Counted from the stretch's first letter, positions 36,816-48,538 are shown. The stretch is DNA of 64,000 nucleotides from Deltaproteobacteria bacterium (GCA_017992605.1 JAGOOG010000003.1:1-64000); one strand, 5' to 3'. The notes: a model not told the origin generated them from the sequence alone. Made by a program: numbers and translations.

Positions 36816-37551
36816 GGAAGATCTCCTCCCTCAGTGCCTTTCCGGCGAATGCCCTGCCGATGAGCGCTGCATCGTAGCCCGCATCGAAGAGCTCACTGAG
36901 CCTCGTACCCGAGGTAATGCCACTCTCCGCCACCTTGACCACGCCCGCAGGGATTTCTTCAACGAGTTCCTCATGCATCCGGGCGTGCACCTGCAGGGTC
37001 CTGAGGTCCCGGCAGTTGACCCCGATGATGTTCGCACCTACGGCCAGGGCCTTGTCCAGACCTTCAGGACCGTGAATCTCCACGAGACAGCCCATGCCCA
37101 GGTCCTGTGCGCAGGCATACAGCGCCCTGAGCTCTTCGAGGCACAGCATCTCTGTGACGAGCAGCACGGCATCCGCACCAAACGACCGGCCTGCAATGAT
37201 CTGCCGCTCATCCACGATGAAGTCCTTCATCATGACGGGAAGACTGCAGCTCGAGCGGACCATGGCGAGATATTCGAGCCTGCCAGCGAAATACTCCGGC
37301 TCGGTGAGGCACGAGACCGCTGAGGCCCCAAGCCTCTCATACTCACGGGCGATCACGTCCGGGGCATCGTTCACGCCCAGCATCCCATCGGCCGGGGTGG
37401 CATACTTCACCTCGGCGATGACGGCCATGCCGGGCGAGAGCAGGGCGGCCTTTAAGGACCGCACGGGCGGTCCAGCATCGGTCGGCGCAGCAAGCTCCTC
37501 GGCCCGTCGCCGCGACAGTCCGTACATCTTCTCCAGGAAGTCCCTGCTCAT
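36781..37551 (-). CDS. trpC: Indole-3-glycerol phosphate synthase
   Basis: 256 residues, a TIM barrel. VIAEVKYATPADG near residue 47 has the catalytic Glu and Lys region with an Ala-Thr in place of the more common S-P-S. MMKDFIVDERQI near 105 has the catalytic Lys, and GVNCRDL near 177 the Asn. It closes the indole ring, releasing CO2 and water. It overlaps trpD by four bases. Confidence 0.95.
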   Translation of the reverse strand: MSRDFLEKMYGLSRRRAEELAAPTDAGPPVRSLKAALLSPGMAVIAEVKYATPADGMLGVNDAPDVIAREYERLGASAVSCLTEPEYFAGRLEYLAMVRSSCSLPVMMKDFIVDERQIIAGRSFGADAVLLVTEMLCLEELRALYACAQDLGMGCLVEIHGPEGLDKALAVGANIIGVNCRDLRTLQVHARMHEELVEEIPAGVVKVAESGITSGTRLSELFDAGYDAALIGRAFAGKALREEIFHVGQDLRHNQA

Positions 37552-38536
37552 GCCCTGGCCCTGTTCAGGGCTTCCAGTGCCCTGCCGCTGCGAAGAACAT
37601 CACGGGCCATGGCTACGCCGTCCTTCAGATCCACGGTACCATCCACCGCCATGAAGGCGGCGGCAGCGTTGAGCAGCAGGCTGTTCAGGCAGGCACCTCC
37701 CAGGCTCTCCTCGAAGAGGTCCACGATCTTCCTGGCGGATTCCCGGGGAGAGGTCACCCTGAGATCGTCCGCCGGCAGAGGGGACAGGCCCGCATCCTCG
37801 GGCCTGAGATCGCCCCTGCTGATGGTGCCGCCGCTGAGCCTGGCATAGCGGGTCGGCCCCGACACCGATACTTCATCGAGGCCGCCGTGCACCACCATGG
37901 CACCCTTGAGCCCCATGTTCTTCAGCGCCTCGCAGATGGGGTCCACCAGGGACCGGCAGTACACACCGATGACCTGGTGTGTGGCACCTGCCGGGTTGGC
38001 CAGGGGCCCCAGCGTGTTGAAGACGGTGCGGATGCCGAGCTGCTTCCGTGCCGGCATCGCGTACTTCATGCTCGGGTGGTACGCAGGCGCGAACAGGAAG
38101 CAGAAGCCTTTGTCTCTCACGGCACTGGCGGCATCGGCAGGTTTCAGGTTGATGGGCACCCCGAGGGCCTCAAGGCAGTCGGCGCTCCCCGACGACGAGC
38201 TCACCGACCGGTTGCCGTGCTTGGCCACCTTGTATCCCGCCCCGGCCATGACAAAGGCCACGGCCGTGGAAATGTTGAAGGTGGAGGCGCCGTCGCCACC
38301 CGTGCCGCACGTATCGACGACGGTTCCGCACCCGGTGTTCACCGGCACCGCGTGTCTGCGCATGACCCTGGCCGCGGTCTCTATCTCGTCGGGGGTTTCG
38401 CCCTTGATCCTCAGCGCCGTGAGAAAACCGCCGATCTGCACGTCGTTCCCCCGGCCCGACATGATCATGTCGAAGCACCGCTCCATTTCGGGCCGGGACA
38501 AGTGCCTTCCTGCAATGACCTTTTCAAGGGACTCCT

Positions 38537-38540
<4 letters not shown>
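37548..38540 (-). CDS. trpD: Anthranilate phosphoribosyltransferase
   Basis: 330 residues. The PRPP-binding glycine-rich loop VDTCGTGGDGASTFNIST is near residue 76, followed by KHGNRSVSSSSGSADCLEALG near 105 and ALGPLANPAG near 165 (read here as TLGPLANPAG). It attaches phosphoribose to anthranilate. It is not fused to TrpG, which is encoded separately upstream with a four-base overlap. Confidence 0.96.
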
Positions 38541-39114
<574 letters not shown>

Positions 39115-39118
<4 letters not shown>

Positions 39119-40506
39119 GCTTCACCTCCCAGGGCCGACTGGAGGGCCTTGAGCTTGTTGTCGATCTCACGGAGCTCCCGCTCGGGTGTGGAGTCCCACA
39201 CGATGCCTGCGCCGGCCTGGAGATACGTCCTGTCTTCGCGAGAAAAGATGGTCCGGATCACAATGCCCGTATCCATGGTGCCGTTGTACGAGAGGTACCC
39301 CGCCGCCCCGGCATAGGGCCCCCGGCACATTCCCTCCAGTTCGTCGATGATCTCCATGGCCCGCACCTTGGGGGCACCGGAGACCGTGCCGGCAGGGAAA
39401 CACGCCTTGAGCACGTCCACGGCGTTGATGCCGGGCTTCCTGTCCCCCTCGACGCACGACACGATGTGCATGACGTGCGAGTAGAACCTCACCTTCTCCC
39501 TCGTCACCACGCGAACCGAGCCGGGCAGGCAGACCCTGCCCAGATCGTTCCTGGCCAGGTCCAGCAGCATGAGGTGTTCTGCACGTTCCTTCTCGTCTGC
39601 CAGGAGGTCGGCCGCCAGCTCGTCGTCCTCCATCTCACTCGTGCCCCGGGGCCTCGTCCCTGCAATGGGGACCGTGGTGACGGTGTCGCCCTGGAGCCGC
39701 ACCATCTCTTCGGGTGACGAACCGATGAGGGTCACGTCACTGATGCGTATATAAAAAAGATAGGGAGACGGGTTGATACGCCTCAGCCTGCGGTAGATGT
39801 CAAAAGATTCGCCGTCGAGCTCGATCCTCGCCCTGCGGGACAGGACCACCTGCATGATGTCTCCCCGGCGCAGGTACTCCTTGGCCCTGAGCACCGCGTC
39901 GGTGAACTCGGCGTCAGAGAGGGAGACCTCCCGAATGCCCCCGACGACGGGCATTCCCGCCCGGGCGGGGACCCGGCCCGCTGCGAGGGCCTCCTCGACC
40001 TCGCGGAAGCTCTCCCGGGCGACTGCCAGTGCATCCCGATCGGATATGCCAGGCACGGGTATCGCCCTGAGCATTCTGAGGTCCTGTTTCAGGTGGTCGA
40101 AGACGAGCAGCGTGCTCACCCTGCCCAGCAGGGCATCCGGGAATCCCGAGCCCAGCTTAGGCCGGGGCAGCACTTCCACGCCTCGGACCATGTCATAGCC
40201 TATATAACCCACGTACCCGCCTATGAACGGAGGCAGGCCGGCCCTGTTGAAGCTCAGCGGGCGGATGATGGCCGGGACGGCAGCCCAGGGGTTGTCCTTC
40301 CCCTCCTCCACGACGAGTACTCCGGCCTCGTCGAAACGGCCGACAAAACTGTAGGCGACGGGCACCGATTCCAGGAGAAAGCCCTGGGACTCCCCGACGA
40401 GCGCCATGTACGCACCCACGGGCGTGACGGTGTCGCATGCCATGCCCCGTGTGACGAGCACCCCGTTGTCGTTGACGTCTCTGAAAATTCTCATCTGATC
40501 CGGCAT
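39115..40506 (-). CDS. trpE: Anthranilate synthase component I
   Basis: 463 residues. The N-terminal feedback-site motif reads FLLESV near residue 40. The chorismate-binding domain has GTRPRGTSEMEDD near 285, LMLDLARNDLGRV near 310, and PAGTVSGAPKVRAMEI near 375. It converts chorismate and ammonia to anthranilate. The ATG at 40506 follows GGAG and lies just after the attenuator hairpin; the longer frame to 40572 would run through that hairpin, so it is rejected. It is the first structural gene of the operon. Confidence 0.96.
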
Positions 40507-40523
40507 TGTCTTCTCCAAACAAT

Positions 40524-40560
40524 AAAAAAGGCGGCAGACTCCCGGGGAGCCTGCCGCCTT
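40524..40560 (-). terminator. trp attenuator (intrinsic terminator)
   Basis: On the minus strand a 10-base stem AAGGCGGCAG (40560-40551) pairs with CTGCCGCCTT (40537-40528), with further pairing of CTCC/GGAG inside. It is followed by a run of Ts (to 40524), 18 bases before the trpE start. The 3' half of an upstream segment (40599-40587: GGGGAG and CTGCC) can pair instead with CTCCCC and GGCAG of this stem, giving an antiterminator. Confidence 0.93.
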
Positions 40561-40582
40561 CACGTGTGGCATATACCGTACC

Positions 40583-40645
40583 CTAGGGCAGACCTCCCCT
40601 CACACCATTCCTGGCGCGCCACCACCACCCGTTTGTCGTCCGCAT
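40583..40645 (-). CDS. trpL: trp leader peptide
   Basis: A 20-residue peptide, beginning MRTTNGWWW, with three consecutive TGG codons at 40627-40619. GAGGAG lies 7 bases upstream of its ATG. Its stop codon is directly after the antiterminator segment. A ribosome stalled on the Trp codons when Trp-tRNA is scarce would leave the antiterminator free to form; rapid reading to the stop would cover it and allow the terminator. A GGGTGG (overlapping the first Trp codon) can also pair weakly with CTGCCC. Confidence 0.93.
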   Translation of the reverse strand: MRTTNGWWWRARNGVRGGLP

Positions 40646-40663
40646 GGTCGATCTCCTCGTCAT

Positions 40664-40687
40664 GATGTTTCTGTATAGAGAAACATC
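40664..40687. promoter_or_regulatory. Perfect palindrome covering the trp -10 box (candidate operator)
   Basis: GATGTTTCT (40664-40672) and AGAAACATC (40679-40687) are perfect inverted 9-base arms separated by six bases. The -10 hexamer lies inside, so bound protein would block RNA polymerase. The sequence does not match the E. coli TrpR operator. Confidence 0.6.
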
Positions 40688-40700
40688 CACGGGTTGTCAA
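40672..40700 (-). promoter_or_regulatory. trp operon promoter
   Basis: On the minus strand TTGACA (40700-40695) and TATACA (40677-40672) are 17 bases apart, a near-consensus sigma70 promoter. Transcription would start about 20 bases before the trpL start codon. Confidence 0.88.
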
Positions 40701-40811
40701 CGTTTTTTTGTCGACCACGGGATCGACTTGATTTTTCGCCCCCCCGGCGATATCATTGACCGTGTTCGATCCACCCTTCACCATCACTACCTTCATTCAT
40801 AAGGGGGCACT

Positions 40812-41822
40812 ATGAACGACCGCATCATTTCCTTTGACCGCCACATCATGGACGAGCAGCGCAGGTACGGCGGCCGGGGTGATTTCAGCTCGATCCTGAG
40901 CCAGATCATCTTCGCCGCCAAGGTCGTGGCTGCCCAGGTTGCGCATGCGGGCATCGTGGAGGATATCCTGGGCAACGTCGGCCGCACCAACGTGCAGGGC
41001 GAGGAGGTCCAGAAACTCGACGTCTATGCCAACAAGCTCTTCATCAACGCGCTGAACTACATCGGCAAGGTATGCGTCATGGCCTCCGAGGAGGAGAAGG
41101 ACATGATCATGATCCCCGCGGAATACCCCAAGGGCGACTATGTGGTCATGTTCGACCCGCTCGACGGCTCCACCAATATCGACGTGGACGTGTCCATCGG
41201 CACCATCTTCGGCATCTTCCACCGGATCACCCCCGGCGGCGACGGCACCCTGGAGGACTGCCTCCAGCCCGGCCGGAAGCTCTTCGGTGCCGGATACATC
41301 ATCTACAGCTCGAGCACCATCCTGGTCTACTCGACCGGTCACGGGGTCAACGGCTTCAGCCTGGACCCGAGCGTGGGCGAGTTCGTCCTTTCACACCCCA
41401 ACATCACCATGCCGAAGCGCGGCAAGATCTACAGTGCCAACGAGGGCAACTACCCCTACTGGAAACAGGGGACCAGGGAATACATCGAGTATCTGAAGTC
41501 TGAACGGAACACACGCAAGGGACCCTACACGTCGCGCTATATCGGCTCGCTCGTGGCCGACTTCCACCGGAACCTGCTCAAGGGGGGCATCTTCCTCTAC
41601 CCCGAGGACACCAAGGACCCCAAGAAACCCACCGGCAAGCTGAGAATCCTCTACGAAGCCAATCCCCTGGCATTCATCGCCGAGCAGGCGGGGGGCTACG
41701 CGTCCACCGGCTACGAGCCCATCCTCGACATCCAGCCCACCGGCCTGCACCAGCGGGTGCCGCTCATCATCGGGTCCAGGGACGACGTGCTGGAATACGA
41801 GCAGTATGCGAAGAGGAATTGA
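40812..41822 (+). CDS. fbp: Class I fructose-1,6-bisphosphatase
   Basis: 336 residues. The metal-binding motif VMFDPLDGSTNIDVDVSIGT is near residue 112 and is preceded by ASEEEKD, where the acidic residues bind Mg2+. KLRILYEANPLAFIAEQAGG near 275 completes the substrate site. It removes the C1 phosphate of fructose-1,6-bisphosphate in gluconeogenesis. AAGGGGG precedes the ATG. It is divergent from the trp operon and followed 45 bases later by an aldolase gene, which would make its substrate. Confidence 0.96.
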   Translation: MNDRIISFDRHIMDEQRRYGGRGDFSSILSQIIFAAKVVAAQVAHAGIVEDILGNVGRTNVQGEEVQKLDVYANKLFINALNYIGKVCVMASEEEKDMIMIPAEYPKGDYVVMFDPLDGSTNIDVDVSIGTIFGIFHRITPGGDGTLEDCLQPGRKLFGAGYIIYSSSTILVYSTGHGVNGFSLDPSVGEFVLSHPNITMPKRGKIYSANEGNYPYWKQGTREYIEYLKSERNTRKGPYTSRYIGSLVADFHRNLLKGGIFLYPEDTKDPKKPTGKLRILYEANPLAFIAEQAGGYASTGYEPILDIQPTGLHQRVPLIIGSRDDVLEYEQYAKRN

Positions 41823-41867
41823 CCGGGGGTCATACACCCCATATCCGACAGAGCGAGGAGGCACAGT

Positions 41868-43139
41868 ATGGCACAAGGGAAAGATTTCACGAAGGCACTC
41901 GAGATCGGGCGGCCGCCGAACATCGCCAGGCTGTTTCCGAACTCCCGGGCCCTCATCGTGAGCGGCAAGGTCATCGACCGGGCCATGATGAAAAAGGGGA
42001 GGGCCATGACGATCGCGGCCAACGCACGGAACAGCATCGTGATCCGGGGGGTCCTGCAGGCGGCCCAGCGGGCCAATGCCGCCGTCATCCTCGAGATAGC
42101 CAAGTCCGAGGCAGGGTACTGCCTCATCAACATGTGGAATCTGGCCAGGTACGCCGACACCATCTGCAACGAGCTCGGCATAACCGTTCCCGTGGCCATC
42201 CACGCCGACCACTTCGGGCTGAAGAAACAACCCGAGGTGGGCAAGGCACGGACCGACATCCCGTCCATGTTCGACGCCGGCATCACCTCCATCGCCATCG
42301 ATGCATCCCACATGCCGGACGATCAGAACCTGCTGGCCAACATCGAACTGAGCTCATACATCCCCCCCTGGGCCGGCTACGAGACCGAGGTGGGCGAGAT
42401 CAAGGGCAAGGAGGGGCTCTCAACGCCCGAAGAGGCCCTGTTCCTCATCCAGGGGCTCAACGCCAACGACATCTTCCCCGACTGGATCGCCCTGAACAAC
42501 GGGACCACCCACGGGATCGAGGCTTCGGACTCAGGCATCGACGTCGACCTCACCAAGCGCATCCACGAGGCGCTGATGAAGTACGGCATATCAGGCGCCC
42601 AGCACGGCACCTCGGGCAACCACTACGAACGGCTCAAGCGTATCGCCGCCGAGACCCGCACCACCAAGGCCAACGTCGCCACGGCACTGCAGATGCTCTC
42701 CTGGGGCGTCAAGGTCAACGAGTTCGGCAATGCGGTCCTCGACGAGCAGAAGAATTTCATCAAGCTCCCCGATGCCGGCGTCACCGAGGAACTCTGGGCC
42801 GAGATGGTGTCCTATGCCCAGGGCAAGTCGCTCAAGGCAGGTGATTACAAGAACCTGAACCTGCCCTTCGAGAACAAGCTGCTGGCTCAGCCGAGAGAGG
42901 TCCGCGAACGGATGGCAAAGGGTGTTCAGGACTTCGTCTACGACCTGCTCGTGAAGTGGTTCAATGCGGCGGACACCGCTGACCTCGCCATCGAGGCGAT
43001 CCTCGAGAAAGGATCCCATGACCTGGGTCCCAAGGCGACGCGGATCGAAGACCAAGCGGCATGGACACCTGAAAAAATCGCGGAGAACGCCCGGAAGCTG
43101 GAGAAGAAGGAGACGGGGAAAGGGAGTTACGACGACTGA
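41868..43139 (+). CDS. Class II (metal-dependent) fructose-bisphosphate aldolase family protein, long form
   Basis: 423 residues, longer than the usual 280-360. AIHADHFGLKK near residue 108 holds the zinc-binding His and the catalytic Asp. IAIDASHMPDDQN near 142, GEIKGKEGLSTPEEA near 172, and QHGTSGNHYERL near 245 are the remaining metal and phosphate regions. A C-terminal extension of about 90 residues ends in charged repeats. It joins triose phosphates to fructose-1,6-bisphosphate in gluconeogenesis, next to fbp. The N-terminus and extension differ from E. coli FbaA, so another sugar bisphosphate cannot be excluded. GAGGAGG precedes the ATG. Confidence 0.85.
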   Translation: MAQGKDFTKALEIGRPPNIARLFPNSRALIVSGKVIDRAMMKKGRAMTIAANARNSIVIRGVLQAAQRANAAVILEIAKSEAGYCLINMWNLARYADTICNELGITVPVAIHADHFGLKKQPEVGKARTDIPSMFDAGITSIAIDASHMPDDQNLLANIELSSYIPPWAGYETEVGEIKGKEGLSTPEEALFLIQGLNANDIFPDWIALNNGTTHGIEASDSGIDVDLTKRIHEALMKYGISGAQHGTSGNHYERLKRIAAETRTTKANVATALQMLSWGVKVNEFGNAVLDEQKNFIKLPDAGVTEELWAEMVSYAQGKSLKAGDYKNLNLPFENKLLAQPREVRERMAKGVQDFVYDLLVKWFNAADTADLAIEAILEKGSHDLGPKATRIEDQAAWTPEKIAENARKLEKKETGKGSYDD

Positions 43140-43151
43140 GAACGGAAAGAT

Positions 43152-43180
43152 CCCCCTCTTTGACACAAGGAACGAGGGGG
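43152..43180. terminator. Possible terminator hairpin after the aldolase gene
   Basis: CCCCCTC (43152-43158) pairs with GAGGGGG (43174-43180) around a 15-base loop. No T-run follows, so its role as a terminator is weakly supported. Confidence 0.3.
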
Positions 43181-43271
43181 GTCCCGCGACCCATCACTAT
43201 ACTGATAACCCTTGACGTTCCCGTGTAAATATGGCATGAGGGCACTCACTTGAAAACCCAGGAAGGTAACC

Positions 43272-44563
<1,292 letters not shown>

Positions 44564-44908
44564 TCAGTCCTTGCTGTCCTTGATCACGCTGCCCGGGTCC
44601 GTCCGAAGCCGCTCCAGCTTGCTCTTGAATTCATCGGTGGGTTTCACCCCGGCCTTCTCGAGCATCTTCTCGGCGTGAAGCCCGATGTTCCTGCTGTCCT
44701 TGTAGAAGGCGTCCGAACGCCGTGCCTTCGGATCGAAGGATGCCAGCCTGTCGGTCGAGGAAGCGTGGTAGTTGGACCTCGAGATGATCCTCTTGAGGTC
44801 CGCAGCCCCGCATCGTTCGCAGGAGAGATCGTCCGGGTCGGCATAGCCCGGGACGATCCGGGTCGTTATGTGGCCACAGGCCCTGCAGCTGTATTCATAT
44901 ATGGGCAT
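44564..44908 (-). CDS. FmdB-type zinc ribbon protein
   Basis: 114 residues. It begins MPIYEYSCRACGH and has a second pair CERCG near residue 33, a classic small zinc ribbon of the FmdB/CxxC_CxxC_SSSS family. A charged helical tail follows. The family is thought to be regulatory, but its role is not settled. It is downstream of dnaK by about 54 bases in the same direction and may be part of the heat-shock unit. Confidence 0.82.
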   Translation of the reverse strand: MPIYEYSCRACGHITTRIVPGYADPDDLSCERCGAADLKRIISRSNYHASSTDRLASFDPKARRSDAFYKDSRNIGLHAEKMLEKAGVKPTDEFKSKLERLRTDPGSVIKDSKD

Positions 44909-44962
44909 GGTCCGTACGATGCAGGGGATCCGGCTCTTGCAGCGCTGGATCCCCCGAGCAGT

Positions 44963-46885
44963 TCATCTCTTGTCGCCTTTGACCTCTTCGAACTCGGCAT
45001 CCACGACGTCGTCGGCCGGTTTGCCGCCCCCCGCCGATGGGCCCGCCCCGGGTCCGGCCTGGGGTCCCGCACCGGCCTGGGCGGCAGAAGAGTAGATCAC
45101 CTCGGCCAGCTTGTGGGAAGCAGTGGTCAGCGCTTCGATCTTCTTCCTGATGAGGTCAGCATCGTCACCCTTCAGGGCATCCCTGAGGTCGGCCATGGCG
45201 TTCTCGATGCTGGACCTGGTCATGGAGTCGACCTTGTCGCCGTGCTCCTTCAGGGTTTTCTCCGTGGTGTAGACCAGGCTGTCGCCGGTGTTCTTCGCCT
45301 CCACGATGTCCTTGCGCCTGCGGTCGTCCGATTCGTGCTCCTCGGCCTCGCGGATCATCCCGTTGATGTCGTCCTCGCTCAGGCCCGAAGAGCTCGTGAT
45401 GCGGATCGACTGTTCTTTGCCCGTGGCCTTGTCCCTGGCCGAGACATGCAGGATGCCGTTGGCGTCGATGTCGAAGCTCACCTCGATCTGGGGTATGCCC
45501 CGGGGGGCCGGCGGGATTCCCATCAGGTCGAACTGCCCGAGGAGCTTGTTGTCAGCCGCCATGGGACGCTCACCCTGGAAGACCCTGATGGTGACCGCAT
45601 TCTGGTTGTCCTCGGCCGTGGAGAAGACCTGGGTCTTCTTCGTGGGGATCGTGGTGTTGCGCTCGATGATCTTGGTGAAGACGCCGCCCAGGGTTTCGAT
45701 GCCCAGCGAGAGCGGCGTGACGTCCAGCAGGAGCACGTCCTTCACCTCGCCACCAAGCACGCCGCCCTGGATGGCGGCGCCGACGGCAACCACCTCGTCG
45801 GGATTCACGCCCTTGTGGGGCTCCTTGCCGAAGATCTCCTTGACCCGCTGCACGACCTTGGGCATGCGCGTCTGACCGCCCACCAGGATGACCTCGTCGA
45901 TATCCCTGGGCGACAACCCGGCATCGGCCATGGCCTTGCGGCAGGGCTCATCGAGCTTGGCGATGATGTCTTCCACGAGGTTCTCCAGCTTGGCCCGGGT
46001 GAGCTTCATGTTCAGGTGCTTGGGGCCGGACTGGTCCGCCGTGATGAACGGCAGGTTGACCTCGGTCTCCATCATGGTCGAGAGCTCGTGTTTCGCCCTT
46101 TCCGCCGCCTCCTTGAGCCTCTGGAGTGCCATGCGGTCCTTGCCCAGGTCGACGCCGGTTTCCTTCCTGAACTCGGAAACCAGGTAGTCGATGATCCGGT
46201 TGTCGATGTCCTCTCCGCCGAGGTGGGTGTCGCCGTTCGTCGACTTCACCTCGAAGACCCCGTCGCCGATCTCAAGGATTGATATGTCGAAGGTGCCACC
46301 GCCCAGGTCGAAGACCGCCACCTTCTCTTCCTTCTTCCGGTCGAGGCCATAGGCCAGGGCTGCGGCCGTGGGTTCGTTGATGATCCTCTTCACCTCGAAG
46401 CCGGCGATCTTGCCCGCATCCTTGGTGGCCTGCCGCTGGGAGTCGTTGAAGTATGCCGGGACCGTGATCACGGCCTCATCGATCTTCTCTCCCAGGTACG
46501 CCTCCGCATCCATCTTGAGCTTCTGGAGCACCATGGCCGATATCTCGGGAGGTGCATAGCGCCTCTCGTCTATCTGGATGGCCGCGTCGCCGTTGTCCGC
46601 CCTCACGATCTTGAAGGGCACGACCTTGATGTCATTCTGGACTTCTTTGTCTTCGAATTTTCTTCCTATAAGGCGCTTGATGGCGTGCAGCGTCTTCTCT
46701 GAGTTGGTGATGGCCTGGCGTCTGGCCACCTGCCCCACGAGGCGTTCTCCTCCCGTGGTGAAAGCGACCACGGACGGCGTGGTCCTGGCGCCTTCGGCAT
46801 TGGTGATGACCTTCGGTTCCCCGGCCTCCATGATGGCCATACAGGAATTGGTGGTACCAAGGTCAATTCCTAATATCTTTCCCAT
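44963..46885 (-). CDS. dnaK: Chaperone DnaK (Hsp70)
   Basis: 640 residues. It begins [14 protein letters not shown], with ATPase motifs [14 protein letters not shown] near residue 195 and [11 protein letters not shown] near 340. The substrate-binding domain has [14 protein letters not shown] near 393, and the C-terminal tail is Gly/Ala/Pro-rich and ends in acidic EEVKGDKR. It folds and rescues proteins with DnaJ and GrpE. GGGAGGA lies upstream of the ATG. It is third in the HrcA-controlled operon. Confidence 0.97.
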   Translation of the reverse strand: MGKILGIDLGTTNSCMAIMEAGEPKVITNAEGARTTPSVVAFTTGGERLVGQVARRQAITNSEKTLHAIKRLIGRKFEDKEVQNDIKVVPFKIVRADNGDAAIQIDERRYAPPEISAMVLQKLKMDAEAYLGEKIDEAVITVPAYFNDSQRQATKDAGKIAGFEVKRIINEPTAAALAYGLDRKKEEKVAVFDLGGGTFDISILEIGDGVFEVKSTNGDTHLGGEDIDNRIIDYLVSEFRKETGVDLGKDRMALQRLKEAAERAKHELSTMMETEVNLPFITADQSGPKHLNMKLTRAKLENLVEDIIAKLDEPCRKAMADAGLSPRDIDEVILVGGQTRMPKVVQRVKEIFGKEPHKGVNPDEVVAVGAAIQGGVLGGEVKDVLLLDVTPLSLGIETLGGVFTKIIERNTTIPTKKTQVFSTAEDNQNAVTIRVFQGERPMAADNKLLGQFDLMGIPPAPRGIPQIEVSFDIDANGILHVSARDKATGKEQSIRITSSSGLSEDDINGMIREAEEHESDDRRRKDIVEAKNTGDSLVYTTEKTLKEHGDKVDSMTRSSIENAMADLRDALKGDDADLIRKKIEALTTASHKLAEVIYSSAAQAGAGPQAGPGAGPSAGGGKPADDVVDAEFEEVKGDKR

Positions 46886-46915
46886 GCGAGCAATCCTCCC
46901 TTGTGTTTTCTCCTC

Positions 46916-47467
46916 TTACGCGGAAACAGTAACCTTTGCAGGTCGCAGCACCCTGTCGTTTAACATGAAGCCTCTTTCAATCTCGTCAGCCACCATTCCG
47001 GGCTCGAGGTCCGGCCTCGAAACCTGCATCATGGCCTCGTGAACATTCGGATCGAACGCAACGTCTCTGGTTTGTATAGGTTCAACTCCGTGTTTTTTCA
47101 AGGTCTCCAGGAGCAGCCGCTCTATCATCTGCAGTCCGGTAATGAAGGGCTCGTCATCGGGATAGAGCTCCTGTGCGGAAAGAATGGACTTCTCGAGGGC
47201 GTCGTAGACCAGGAGAAAGTCCTTCAGCACGGACTCCTTGCCGTATTTGAGCACGTCGGCATGCTGGCGCTGCTGGCGCTTCTTCATGTTGTCCATTTCG
47301 GCCATGGCGCGCAGGTATCTGTCCTTGTAGTCCTCCACCTGGGCACTGAGCTCATCGATACCGGGCTGACGCTCCTGCCCGGTTTCCGCCTGACCTTCCG
47401 GCTCGATGCGGCCGTGTTCCATGGTCCCGTCGTTCTGTTCGTCCATGATGTTCCTTTCATCCGACAT
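46916..47467 (-). CDS. grpE: Nucleotide exchange factor GrpE
   Basis: 183 residues. An acidic, low-complexity start (about 1-35) is followed by a long coiled coil DYKDRYLRAMAEMDNMKKRQ near residue 50. The C-terminal beta domain has VAFDPNVHEAMMQVSRPDLE near 140. It releases ADP from DnaK. GGAGGA lies upstream of the ATG at 47467, inside the hrcA end. Confidence 0.95.
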   Translation of the reverse strand: MSDERNIMDEQNDGTMEHGRIEPEGQAETGQERQPGIDELSAQVEDYKDRYLRAMAEMDNMKKRQQRQHADVLKYGKESVLKDFLLVYDALEKSILSAQELYPDDEPFITGLQMIERLLLETLKKHGVEPIQTRDVAFDPNVHEAMMQVSRPDLEPGMVADEIERGFMLNDRVLRPAKVTVSA

Positions 47468-47468
47468 C

Positions 47469-48500
47469 CTACATGTCCTCCAGCAACTCGCTCAATATGT
47501 GTGCCATATAGCCCACCAGCGGTATGACCCTCGCGTAATCCATCCTCATGGGCCCGATTACGCCGAGGGAACCCACGGGGGTGTTCCTGCAGGAGTAACC
47601 GCTCGCGACCATACTGAAATTGTCCATGCCGATATGTTCCAGTTCCTCGCCCAGGAGCACCGAAACGCCCGGGACCTCGAGAACCCGGTTCAGTATCCGG
47701 ACGATCCTTCCCTTGTCCTCGAAGGCGTTCACGATGTCGCGGAGCCTGTCGAGGTTCGCCAGGTCCGGCTTGTTGAAGACCGTCTCCTTGCCCTGGATGA
47801 CGATGTCCGGGACATCCTCGACGGCCTCCAGCGCCGCCATGCCCAGGTCGAGAGCCTTTCCGACCAGGGTATCGAACCTCGCCTTGTCGCTGGACATCTC
47901 CCTCATGAGGGAGTCCCTCATCTCGTGTATGCTGAGGTCCTTGTAGACCTCGTTGAGGTAGTTCGCATACTGGTCAAGCTTGTTCTGGGGCAGGTCCTCA
48001 CCGTGGACCACGTGGTTGTACACCATGCCCGCCCTGCTCACGAGGATGACCATGATCCTGCTTTCATCAAGCCTGACGAAATCGATCCTCTTGAACGAGA
48101 AGGTGTCCATCTTGGGCAGGATGATTATGGAGGCGTTCTGCGATATCTTCGAGAGGACCACCGATGCCCTCCTGAGGGTGTCCTTGATGTCACCGGAACC
48201 ATGGGAGACCTGGCGGGTGATCATGGTCTTCTCGAGGCGCGGCAGATTCTTCACCTCCATGATGCCGTTGAGGTAGCACCTGAACCCCTCGGGGGTCGGG
48301 ATGCGACCGGCCGAGACATGCGGTTGGTAGAGCATTCCCATCTCCTCGAGATCCGCCATGACGTTGCGGATCGTGGCCGGAGACAGGTTGTAGAGGTACT
48401 TCCGGGAGATGATCCGGGAGCCTACCGGCTCCCCGGTTTCCACATACTCCCGTATGATGGCATTCAATATGCTTTTATCTCGGTCGGTTAGCTCGTGCAT
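47469..48500 (-). CDS. hrcA: Heat-inducible transcription repressor HrcA
   Basis: 343 residues. The N-terminal winged helix has SPATIRNVMADLEEMGML near residue 38 and HVSAGRIPTPEGFRCYL near 60; the C-terminal half is the GroEL-sensing domain. It binds the CIRCE element and represses the chaperone operon. The ATG at 48500 has AAGGAA 9 bases upstream and lies directly downstream of the CIRCE element, so HrcA represses its own gene. Confidence 0.95.
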   Translation of the reverse strand: MHELTDRDKSILNAIIREYVETGEPVGSRIISRKYLYNLSPATIRNVMADLEEMGMLYQPHVSAGRIPTPEGFRCYLNGIMEVKNLPRLEKTMITRQVSHGSGDIKDTLRRASVVLSKISQNASIIILPKMDTFSFKRIDFVRLDESRIMVILVSRAGMVYNHVVHGEDLPQNKLDQYANYLNEVYKDLSIHEMRDSLMREMSSDKARFDTLVGKALDLGMAALEAVEDVPDIVIQGKETVFNKPDLANLDRLRDIVNAFEDKGRIVRILNRVLEVPGVSVLLGEELEHIGMDNFSMVASGYSCRNTPVGSLGVIGPMRMDYARVIPLVGYMAHILSELLEDM

Positions 48501-48511
48501 GACCAGATTCC

Positions 48512-48538
48512 TTAGCACTCATATCGCTAGTGTGCTAA
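48512..48538. promoter_or_regulatory. CIRCE element
   Basis: TTAGCACTC, nine bases, then GTGTGCTAA: one base off the consensus GAGTGCTAA in the second arm. It overlaps the expected transcription start of hrcA and is the binding site of HrcA. Confidence 0.94.
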
